Shown in pieces: positions 54,763 through 64,000 of a stretch of 64,000 nucleotides of DNA (the stretch's first letter is position 1; each line of letters starts with the position of its first letter). The stretch comes from Monarcha castaneiventris obscurior (lineage: Eukaryota > Chordata > Aves > Passeriformes > Monarchidae). Below the pieces are notes generated by a model that searched no databases, had not been told where the DNA came from, and saw only the letters and a program-made list of their open reading frames with translations. Where the stretch lies: assembly GCA_026261815.1 (NCBI GenBank), contig JAMPIT010000258.1:8733501-8797500 (forward strand), given 5' to 3'. The position numbers were made by a program, and so were the translations under genes.

Positions 54763-55690
54763 CTGCCCGTGAGAAGATGCACCAGAGGTTGGCACTACAC
54801 AGGGCACTCCTCGAATCCCCACGCGCCCCCACCTCTTCCTGGAGTAAGGTGCTCCCTTGCAGGGAAAACTTTGCATTTATTAACATCTTACTAGCACCAC
54901 GGTTGCGTCAGACACTGCTACTGGCCTGGTCTTCACTAAATATTTAATGAGGAAGGGGGAAAGGATCTATGTTTAGACAGATGAACTGTCCTCTGGACTG
55001 CCATGAGTTAAGCCTGTGACGTTGAGGAGGAGCCCCCTGTCCTCATCCCCTCGATAAGGTGCCAACTGTGTTATATTCACCTTTTTTTTGTTGTTGTTGT
55101 TGCTTTCTTCGGGGGCAGAAAGAGCCCTGCTTTGTCTTGTATATAGTTTATAATGTTGACAGCACCCATCACCTGTGTGTTACTGTCAGTGTTACAGAAC
55201 CGTGACCTCTTTTGCTTTTATTCCCCTTTCCTTTTCAATTTTAGTAGCTAGTATCAGTTACAAACCAGCCATCCTCCCGACCTCAGCTGGTAGCTAGTTG
55301 CTCTTCTTGGGTCAGCATCCTAAAGGTGTTCATAGGGAAGAGAAATGATTGTGCACTTCACCTCTCCACTTCTCCCTTCTCTGCTGAAGATAAGTTTTTA
55401 ACAACTGGGAAATGACCTGAAGGTGAATTTCCTGTTTAAACACTTCCTATAAGGCAAGCATTTTTGGTTTTCTTTTTAATAGCACTTGCTCAAAGAGGAC
55501 AAAATACTGGCCAAATGCTGCTGGCTGGGAGAAAATGAAGGCCAAATTTGCAGGATTATTTTTGATCTATATTATTTCCTCTTTGATCTTCAGTGAAATG
55601 TGAACTTTATTTACAAATTACAGATTTGGAGAGCATTTTGGTCTTACTTTGACAATAGATAATAATAAAAATTTCGTATGGACTCCTGGT
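54763..55690 (+). other. DMBX1: DMBX1 3' UTR (end inferred)
   Basis: The sequence follows the TGA without another splice signal I would trust. It becomes T- and A-rich and reaches an AATAAA at 55664-55669, followed by a GT-rich stretch (TGGTGTGTTC) typical of a downstream cleavage element. This predicts a 3' UTR of about 0.9 kb. Longer forms using AATAAA near 56085 or 61045 cannot be excluded. Confidence 0.65.
55664..55669 (+). terminator. DMBX1: Poly(A) signal AATAAA, probable DMBX1 3' end
   Basis: A canonical hexamer about 0.9 kb after the stop codon, with a GT-rich element 20-30 nt downstream. Cleavage would be near 55685-55695. Confidence 0.6.
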
Positions 55691-58600
55691 GTGTTCATAC
55701 ACCATGAATTTTATGGTTCTTTGACAAAAAACTTGATTAATGCAAGCTATATCTAGAAAAACTCTGATCACCAAATTCTATCCTCAAGCCCTCAGTTCAG
55801 AAAGTGGTTATCAAGTGAAAATGTAACAAGTGAAAAATGCTGGAGGCAAAGCAGGTGTGAGCAGGGGCTTTATGTTCCCTGTGGAGCTGAGGGGGGGTAG
55901 ATGAACTTGCCAAAAATGTAGGGTCTGCACGTAACCAAAATTCACCAGCTTCAGAACTATTGCCTTGAACACTTTCAGTCTCCTTTCATTGGAATGATCT
56001 ATCATTCACCCTTGGGTGGTTTTCCTTGTTGAGAAGGAATGATTCTGCCAGTTTCAATCACTTTTTTTTTTCTTTTGCCTAACCAAATAAACATTTTGGA
56101 CGCACTGCTATTACTCTGAGCATTAGGGAGGGATGACATCCAGATCTAATCTCTGATATTGCCTAGGACCAAAAAATCCAGAATGACTCCGGGGCAGGTG
56201 GTCTGTTTGTATCCCAGGAGGGTCGACTGGGTGTGTCACTAACAGACTGGGCAGAGCTGTGCTATCTCTCTGCAAATAATCATAATTGATTTAACATGAG
56301 GTGTAGACCCATAGCCTGTGGCCCCTCTCACTCCCACCTTGCTTCACGCTGGGGCAGCAGCCAGGGGTCAAATTACTTCTTTATACATGGAAGAAAAGAG
56401 TGTTTTCAGCTACATCCATGCTTCTTGAAAAAGCGTCTAACTCCTGCAAATAGAGATGCAAGAATAGCCAAGTTTGATGGGAAATAATTCTTTATCCCTC
56501 ATAAAGCTGTAGCAGGAGCAGACCTCTGGGTGGGGGCAGCTCATCAACCCTTGCACCAGCTTCCAAGGAAAATGGAGTGTCTTCCATAAATATTTCCATT
56601 GTGCCAAACACTTCCATTTGGGCCTTTTCTCTCATGCTTTAGTTTTCCTGACTGTGTCAAATCAGCCCCCGTGACCAGCAGAATTCTCCACTTTGCCAAA
56701 ACCAAATGTATTTGTAGGAAGCAGATTTTTGGCTGCCGCTTTCAAAGGAGTCTGAATAAATTAAAACCACCAAAGCACGTTTACTCTGTCCAAAAAGAAA
56801 GTCCTGGCTTTCATTTTTTGCAGCCTATCACCCAAACGAGGGACACCCAAACAAAGCTTTAATTTTCCTCCTTCTTCCTCTATTCTCCTATATTTTTTCT
56901 GTGCCTCTGCACCTTTATAGGCCGTGGAGTTGCTTTACCAGAGCAGATCAAACACAAATTGAATTAACTCCCCTTCTGATGTTGTTCCCTGGTGCCAGTG
57001 AACAAGTGAGGCAGTTGGGCGTGAGATCAGATCTGCACTTCAGCCCTGTTTTAATTGATAAAAGATGCCCATGAAACTGCAGCTGACACCAGTGGGTGTT
57101 TCAGGCAGAGAGCAGAGGGTTGCAGTTGCTCTTGTACCATCCCAGGTAAGAGAGGCATCCCTTCTCTGCCCATGGGGCTGGAGCAGGAGGCAGCAGCTCA
57201 CAGCAGGGCAGGCACAGCCTTACCATAGTTCATGATGGATACCACAGCATCTGCCACAGGAAGGTCAGAACACATGGATTTATGGCCTGCTCCTGCAAGG
57301 TGAGGACAGGGAGCACAGAAGATAAGCTCGCTTGATCCAGCACTAGATTTGCCATGATCCTCTGGGGGGAGACGAGACCTTCCCCACTGAGCCAAGGAGG
57401 GAAACTCTTCCCTGTGCCTCGGTGCAAAAATTCATTTTAACATTCACAGCCTTCACACATCTCGACTGACCCTGGAGCCTGACCCCCTTCATCCCCCTGT
57501 TATTGCTGATCTCCTTCCTCACAGAGGCTTGGAGCTGCTACCGGGAGCTTCCCCACTGGAACATCTCTCACACCATTAAAAACCAGCATCGGGATGAGGC
57601 CAGCACAGCTCAGGAAGCGAACTGGGAGAGGAGACTTTGGGATCTCCCTCAGTCCATAGGGCTGTCAGTTCAGTGCCATCCTCAGCTGCCTCTGTGAGGA
57701 GCAGCAGCTGACAGAGGTGCAGCGGGTCCTGGACCAGGGCATGTGAATAATTCCCCCCTGCAGATTAGCTCTCCCATTCTGAATCAGGATGAAAATGTCT
57801 AAAATGTAAAAATAAACGGGAAAAAAAAGGAGATTGTCTTAAATACGGATGAGCCCCTGAAGTGTTTTATGCAACGTTTGGGGTTTACCTTCTTACAGTC
57901 AAGCTCAAACATCCAGGAGGGGAGTGAGCTGACATGAAAAGCCAAAATTGATCTGGAAATGCAAAAATGCAAGAATTTAGGTTCACAGCTTGCAAAAGTT
58001 TAGTAGTTAATTATCTGTCAAAACTCTGACTCTTTCCTGCCTATTGTTTTAAGGTTTCTGAGCTCTTGGGCTATTTCTGACCAAAAGAAAATTATGACAA
58101 AACAGAGGGAGAAACTCCCCATTCAATTTAATCCTGTGTACGTACTGGGAAGACTGAAGGGATGGATTCTGCATCATTCCTCTTTGAACATTGCAAAGCT
58201 GGATGTTTCTCCAGGTGGGAAGAACTGCAAATGTCCCAGTTTGTGATGTGAGATCTGCTTGTCCCCTGCCCCTCCACCAGCCCCAGCTATTTAGGAAAAC
58301 AAAGTTACGGATGAGTCTCAGAATCAAAACAGATTGAGGTTCCCCTCTCCTCCCTTGCAGACACAGAGGTCTGACACTTCTTAACAAACATTTTAACTGC
58401 ATAAAACACAGCTTCTTCCATCACAGGCACAAAATGCTTGGAGTGTAACAGAGATCCTACCTCACCAGACAGATGAACAATTAGAGGGGAGAAAAAGAGC
58501 TACCCATGGATGCTGTGCCAGCCTGGTGCCAGGGCATTCCTGGGACAGCTTCAGCCACAGGGAGGTTAAATGTAAAAAGGGAAGCAACGTTTTGTGTTCT

Positions 58601-59086
58601 GTGAGGCAGGTGTAAAAGTTGATTTTTTAATGTATGGAAGGAATGCCAAACCAATGCACAGCATGGCACAGAGGCTGGGAAAAGAATATGCCCAATCCTT
58701 TAAAAACAGTGATGGAAACTCTGGACAAAGTCTCCCTAGTTCCTATTTGGAAACAGGTTACAGATCTGGAGATTTCCTCTGCCAGTCTTTTCCCCTTCCT
58801 ATGATTTTGTTTACTTTGCCTCTGCTTGGTGAACCAGCTCCAGCTCCAAACCCTCCTTAGCGAATTCGTAAAGGTTTTATACATGGTCCTTGCAGGATTA
58901 AGGCCCAGGAGAAAACCAGTCACAATATTCAGGGCAAAAGTTTGCAGTTAAATTTCTTCTACTCTGCAAGAGAAGTCTAATAAGTATTAATTAAAAAAAA
59001 AAAAAGAAGGAGATATTTAAACAGTGCAGGAGAAATGCTAAATGAGAAAATACCCAGTAATGATGCTGGGAGACTGGAAGGAAACA

Positions 59087-59131
59087 TCTTTTTTTCTTTT
59101 TTCTTTTTTTTTTCTTTTTTTTTTTTTTTTT
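59087..59131 (+). repeat. 45-nt T-rich homopyrimidine tract
   Basis: T runs broken by single C residues in the downstream flank. The minus-strand Lys-rich frame over it is an artefact. Confidence 0.95.
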
Positions 59132-60779
59132 GTCTTTTTTTAATTTTTTTGGCTAAGAAGGGGAAACGTCCTTGATGGTGAATATGGGAATAAAGAGAGG
59201 TATTTTTTTTCCTATATTTCCTCCACAAAAAAAAATCATCATTTGCTGTGTAGGAAACACCAAAAATGCTGCCAAATAGGAAAATAACCATCAGCAAGCA
59301 GATGCCTCCACATCTCCTTTCTCATTTAGGTATTTCACCATGTGAAGAATTTTACTGAGTTCTAGGTATGTGCTGCCACTGCAGCCAGCCAAAGAGATGC
59401 TCGGCTTTGCTGAAGAAACACCAAAGTGGGTGGACACGGAGGAGGAAACTGTAATTATTTCTGGCCCTGTGTTCCACGTGTGGTATTTCCATTGACATGA
59501 CAATTCTGAGCAACATCAGGATATTTCTGAAGAGTTCATACGTAAAGGATTAAAAAAACCTCTCTAAAAAAGGAATGCAATCCTAAAATCCACCATATTC
59601 TATTAGTTTAATTACAGTAGCTATGAAACATAATTCAATTAAGCTTGAAAAAAGTCAATTACAGAACTTTCCTGCTGGTTTTTACAAGCTGTGTTGATTT
59701 TTCTTTTCCTCCCTTCTTAGCCCTCCATGTGCCCCTTGCTGGTTTTTTATGATCTGTTCTAGAGCAGCATAATACATCTCCAGGGTTTATTTTTCCTTTT
59801 GAGTGGAAAAAAAAGCTATTTCTCTGCGTAGGTCTGCTCTCAGCCCAAATCCATAGTGGAAGGATGAGAAGAGGCTGGTGCAATAAACAGCAAAAAGACA
59901 AACCCCCAAAAATTTCAACAATGGAAGATCAAACAAACAAAAAAATCCCCTGCTCTGCCGGGTGGCTGCGACTTTCCCACTGTGTTACACAAGAGCCCAG
60001 CAATGATTAAGGTTCCCTGTTTTCCACGGACTTTGCAGATGCTCTTTCCTTCCCAGCTGCCCGGGCAGCAGCATCCACAGCATCCCTGGCTTTGCTGGGC
60101 TCCTGGGGAGGAGATGCAGAGGCTGAGGTGCCTCCTCTGCACGTGGCTGCCTCCCCTTACCTCAGGCTGTCATTAATGCCCACGCTGAGCTCGGCCCCAG
60201 CACCTTGTACAGAGGTCAGGATGTGTCCCAAGCCTTGCTGGCTCCAGAGGAACCTGCTGGGGTTTGTGCAGTGAGACCCAGACACGGCACAAAGACAGAG
60301 CCCCATCACTGCTGTGGTGCCACAGTGGAATTCCTGCCCCAGCTGCAGTGGAGCAATGCCACGGCTGAGGACAGCACTTAACCCCCACGTTCATTTGTAA
60401 AGAATATACAATTTTTCATATACTAACAACAACAAAAATTCATTTATATTTTTAATGGTCTGGCTTCCAGGCTGGAAGGCCTCTTCAAAATCTCTTTAAG
60501 ACACACGTTAAACCCATAGCATGTTAAATGGTGCAGCTGGTGCCCTGTGAATGGCCAAAGCCTTTTCTAACTGCTCTGGCAATTGAGTGGGGCCATCTCA
60601 TAAGGCAGAATTTCAGATGTGTCTGTGTGACGGAAAATAACTTTTTGGTTTATTTTCTCATGCCAGGAGGCAATCAATTTATTCTTTTTTTTCCCAGGTT
60701 CTGACCCAAGGTGTACAGTTAGCTGCAAAGTGTATCTGTGTTTGTATGTCAAACCCATCTTGCAAAGGAACAAAGGCTT

Positions 60780-61060
60780 TTAAATTGCAAAAAGGAAATC
60801 AAAGTAATATACTGTACAGATCGCTGTAAAATTGAGCTGTAGTGTAAGACCTTGTGCTTTAGAATTCACTATTGAGGAACTCAAATGTGTATCATATTTA
60901 TTTATTCTGGTAGGTAAAAGAAGAAGAAAAAGAAGAAAACAAAAAGAGTTTATATTCATTTCTGAAAAGCTGCAGCATGATGCTATGTACCAATTGTGCC
61001 AGTCCTGCTTTCTGTAAGATTATTGCCTGTTTTCATACTCCGCTAATAAAAAGGGAAAAA
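60780..61060 (+). other. Possible distal 3' UTR end of an unidentified or extended transcript
   Basis: The block is AT-rich and unique, has a (GAA)-rich purine stretch (60917-60945), and ends in a tidy CGCTAATAAA signal (61045-61050) followed by an A-run. It reads like the terminal part of a vertebrate 3' UTR. It could be an extended DMBX1 3' UTR (6.3 kb) or the end of another transcript whose coding part I cannot see. Confidence 0.3.
61045..61050 (+). terminator. AATAAA hexamer, possible distal poly(A) signal
   Basis: A perfect hexamer in AT-rich UTR-like context with an A-run after it. Alone the hexamer is common in such DNA. Confidence 0.3.
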
Positions 61061-62699
61061 AAAATCAAGGAAAATGCATTTTGCCAATCATTCATTAACC
61101 TGAGGCTGCGACAACATGGAAAAAGCTGCACAAAAAGGTGCTGAATAACTGCTTCTTGCTGTTGGGGTCAGCATCTGCAGCTGGGGTGGCAAGTGAAAAG
61201 TCCCTGTTGGCCACAAGACACCAAAGCAGTGGCTGCAGATTCTTTTGTCACCTTCCAGCACAACCCAGGGAAAAATTCCTGCCTGCTGAGATGAGGATAG
61301 GAAAGACCTGACCAGGGAGTGCACCTTTAGGCAGTGGTGCAGGGTAAGCTTGGTCACTCTCAAGCACAACTGGGCTTCCATGTGATTTTGAGGATGTTTC
61401 TGTGATTTTGGTGGAAGACCTGTCCCCTTTTCTACACGCAGCCATGGTGGGCTGTGCTCCAGGAGGTGGCAGAGAAGCTTCTGCAAACTTGTTCCTCTAC
61501 CTCCTGTTCCTTCAGGGCTAGTTCGAACCTAAAAGATGAAACTACTCCTTGGGCCAGAAGTTGGTAGTGATTTCATGGGCTTTTTACTTTGGCTACAGGC
61601 CAAATTTGATGCCCGATGAAGCTGATGGAAAAAAACAAAAATTCTGAATTTATCAGTATTTTCCTGAAGTCATCTGATAATGAAGCTCTTTAAAAAAAAA
61701 AAAATCAAACTATTCAATTTCAGAATGTCATCCCCCATTAATACAATTACCTAATTTCTTTTCCCAAATGTAGAAACATTGTAGAGAAAAACACATAGAA
61801 ATTAAAAGGGAAAAGTAATCTGGCAGGAAATGCATTTGTAACAATGATTAATAACTTTTCAGACATTCTCAAGAAAAGTGACTTTTTCTTAAACCAGGCA
61901 GAGAACCAGAACAGTGGGAATGTGGGCAGAGACTGGGAACACCCCTGCCTGCAAAAATTTTAGTGCTAATAGTTTTGACCCAGTTCCATCAGTGCCTTTG
62001 AAGACTGTTTGATCACATGCACCCAAAATATCAGCCAGCCACAACTGTCCTACACTGCAGCCATTGCTATTTTTTTTACCCACAATAAGGGAAATATTAA
62101 TCATTAGATCTCCTTTTTCACTGCAGTTACAGGTCTGCTTTGGATTTTAAAAACCCTGTGGGTAAGGAGTGTCTGTGGCCATCAAGGACACCAAATAGCT
62201 CAGTAAATTCCTGCCTTCACAAAGAGGGAAATAAATGGATGAACTATGATCACCTCCTTGCATGTGGTTATCTTCAATTAATAACTCAATTCTTCCCTCA
62301 CACAAGGTTGATGAGGTAAAGTCAACCACCAGCTAAAGCTGGAACCCAAACTTGCAGGAAGTTTAAGGTGGTGTTTTAGCCCTGAAGACCATGTCCTGAA
62401 GTTATCAGGAGGTTTGTTCCAGAAAAATACAATGTGAGGGGGAAAATAAGATTTGAAAGAGCTCCAGAGCTCAGTATTAACTGCACATGTGGCATTTTGA
62501 TCCATTTCCATAAGGCATAACATAATATTTGCTAAAGAAGGAGGAGGAGGAAGGGGAAAAAAAAGACCACAGTTAATATTCTCCTTCGGATTCCCCATTT
62601 GCTGATTACTCTGCAAGCTGTGTAATTGGGTGTCTCTGGCAATATGATGAAATGTGCCACAAACATCAAAAAACGGTGCTATATTAAATCTGCTTTTCA

Positions 62700-63070
62700 T
62701 AATCTCTTCTCATTTCCCAGACCTGAGACATTTTATTCAATTTTTCCTGACTAAGTTGATATGTAAAGCCATATAAACATATCAATGCAAATAAATACAT
62801 ATATATTTTTCAAATGCTCATCGAAATGCACTCATTACAAAGATGTGCATCAAGGCTCTCTCACATGACTGGTAGCCAAAGAAACCAATTTTTTTTTAAC
62901 ATTGCATTATTTTTAAGAATAGTTTACAGAGGTGTAGGCTACTTCTTTGTACTTCATTAACAAACCAAGCTCCATCTATCATGTTTCAGCCTTATCTTAC
63001 CTGATTAGAAAATCATTTCCCTATTTGCATTAAGGGCAAAAATCTATGCAAAGTCACCATAATGTTATTC
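62700..63070. promoter_or_regulatory. Candidate enhancer with POU octamer cluster
   Basis: ATGCAAAT at 62785-62792 and its inverse ATTTGCAT at 63023-63030 are perfect octamers; ATGCAAAG at 63046-63053 is one base off. A CTTTGT SOX-type core lies between them near 62945. The block is AT-rich without simple repeats. POU/SOX pairs are common in neural enhancers. Its target gene is unknown. Confidence 0.35.
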
Positions 63071-64000
63071 AAGCCCCAGAACAGCAGCGAAGATCCTATT
63101 ATACACTGGGGCTGCCTCTGTTTTCAGGAGCTGCAAGTCCAGCAGGGACCATGCTGGTGTTTTATTTTAACCTGCTGCAAGGCACACGACAGAGAAACCC
63201 ATCTATTAATAATGCCTAAGTGACTTCAGTACCTGCAGCTTTTGTCTGTGTATCACTTGGGGCTTTTGCTTGCATTTTACCTGGTGTCTCCACGATTTGT
63301 AGCCCTTTTTTGGATGAAAGCCGCCTTTTAGCTCATCCCTGGGAAATTCTTCAGCTCCAACCCTCCAGGCTCTGCCACCAGCAGGGATGGTCAGAGCAGC
63401 ACTCCCAGGTGAGGATGGGGGATGATGGGATGGGGATGATGAATCCCAGCCTCTCCACTGTCAGCCTGTTCTTTGCCTTTTGCAGCTGATGGAGGAGAAT
63501 ATTTCCATTCCCATCGTGGCAGGAGTGTCCCGCTGCAGAAATGGTGGGATTGCAACTCGCCTGCACCAGGCTCACCAGATTAGACACAGAGCCTGGAAGG
63601 TGTTTAACTGTCTGACTTCCATACAAATCAGCAGATGTCAGGGAAACAGTTTTCTCCAAGCCCTGATTTACCCAGGACTCATCCAGGTGGCTCAGCCAAG
63701 GCCGGTTAGTCTCAGACTCTCATCCGTGTTGCAGGAATTGGAGCAGGATGGCCCTATTGCCCCCTTGAAGCCCTAATCCCGCTCCTCTTTCACAAACTGG
63801 CACCCCAAGTTGTTTTCCCACTGGGAGCAGGGCAGTGCTGGGACAGGCCAAGTCCATTTCTCAACTGTGCTTTTCCTGGAAGCCACCAGAACAGAGCCCA
63901 TGCTTACAGACCTTTGAGCTTCCAGCAGCATCCACCCCTCAGGGTTTTCCAACTCCCCTTCCCAACAAGTGCTGAGCAGGGAATGCAGAGGCCTAAAGCA

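Larger units (their letters stand above)
55691..63999. other. Downstream flank; no gene recognised
   Basis: No exon of the genes expected next in mammals (such as KNCN or MKNK1) could be recognised. It holds the UTR-like block ending at 61050, a T-rich tract at 59087 and the octamer block at 62.7-63.07 kb. AT-rich unique sequence at 59580-59660 may be another conserved element. Confidence 0.6.

Noticed and set aside
56082..56090. AATAAA near 56085 as the DMBX1 3' end
   Set aside because: The earlier signal at 55664 has a better GT-rich downstream element; the later one could be a minor alternative.
61508..61520. B-box-like GTTCGAACC suggesting a tRNA
   Set aside because: No A box or cloverleaf arms at the right distance; palindromic chance match.

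Overview
The window is vertebrate nuclear DNA, almost certainly from a bird. It has one multi-exon gene with canonical GT-AG introns, a broad CpG island, long non-coding flanks and short fragments of avian-type CR1 LINEs and an avian ERVL-type LTR. No bacterial-style operons, phage genes, CRISPR array or rRNA were seen. The repeats do not fix the species.

The one gene I can recognise is DMBX1 (diencephalon/mesencephalon homeobox 1) on the + strand. Four coding exons (48832-48985, 52191-52369, 53566-53920, 54362-54762) join without a frame break into 362 codons plus a stop. The protein has the family N-terminus, a paired-like homeodomain (about residues 66-125) with lysine at homeodomain position 50, an acidic/Ser-rich middle and a C-terminal OAR motif. 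An intron splits the homeodomain between positions 46 and 47, the classical paired-class site. The 3' UTR probably ends just after the AATAAA at 55664. The first coding exon starts at an acceptor 12 nt before the ATG, so a 5' exon must lie upstream. The best candidate ends at a strong donor at 34742/34743 inside the CpG island, which would give a first intron of about 14 kb.

Layout: 1-5.5 kb is non-coding with two LTR-like elements, an ERVL-type solo LTR remnant and a possible CR1 scrap. 5.5-31.8 kb is non-coding with a CR1 fragment near 18.1 kb, a 61-nt homopyrimidine tract near 13.5 kb, a strong hairpin near 9.74 kb and several blocks that look like conserved enhancers. One of these has four GGATTA/TAATCC (OTX/bicoid-type) sites at 22.5-23.0 kb. 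31.8-36.9 kb is the CpG island. 37-48.8 kb is the presumed first intron, 48.8-55.7 kb the DMBX1 body, and 55.7-64 kb non-coding flank with a possible distal transcript end near 61.05 kb and a POU-octamer cluster at 62.8-63.05 kb.

I did not find an unknown multi-gene system. The points most worth checking are in and around DMBX1: apparent loss of an alternative acceptor for a five-residue isoform, an upstream exon whose reading frame runs open into DMBX1, and the GGATTA and octamer clusters that could be enhancers. Conservation claims rest on sequence texture, since no alignment was available.
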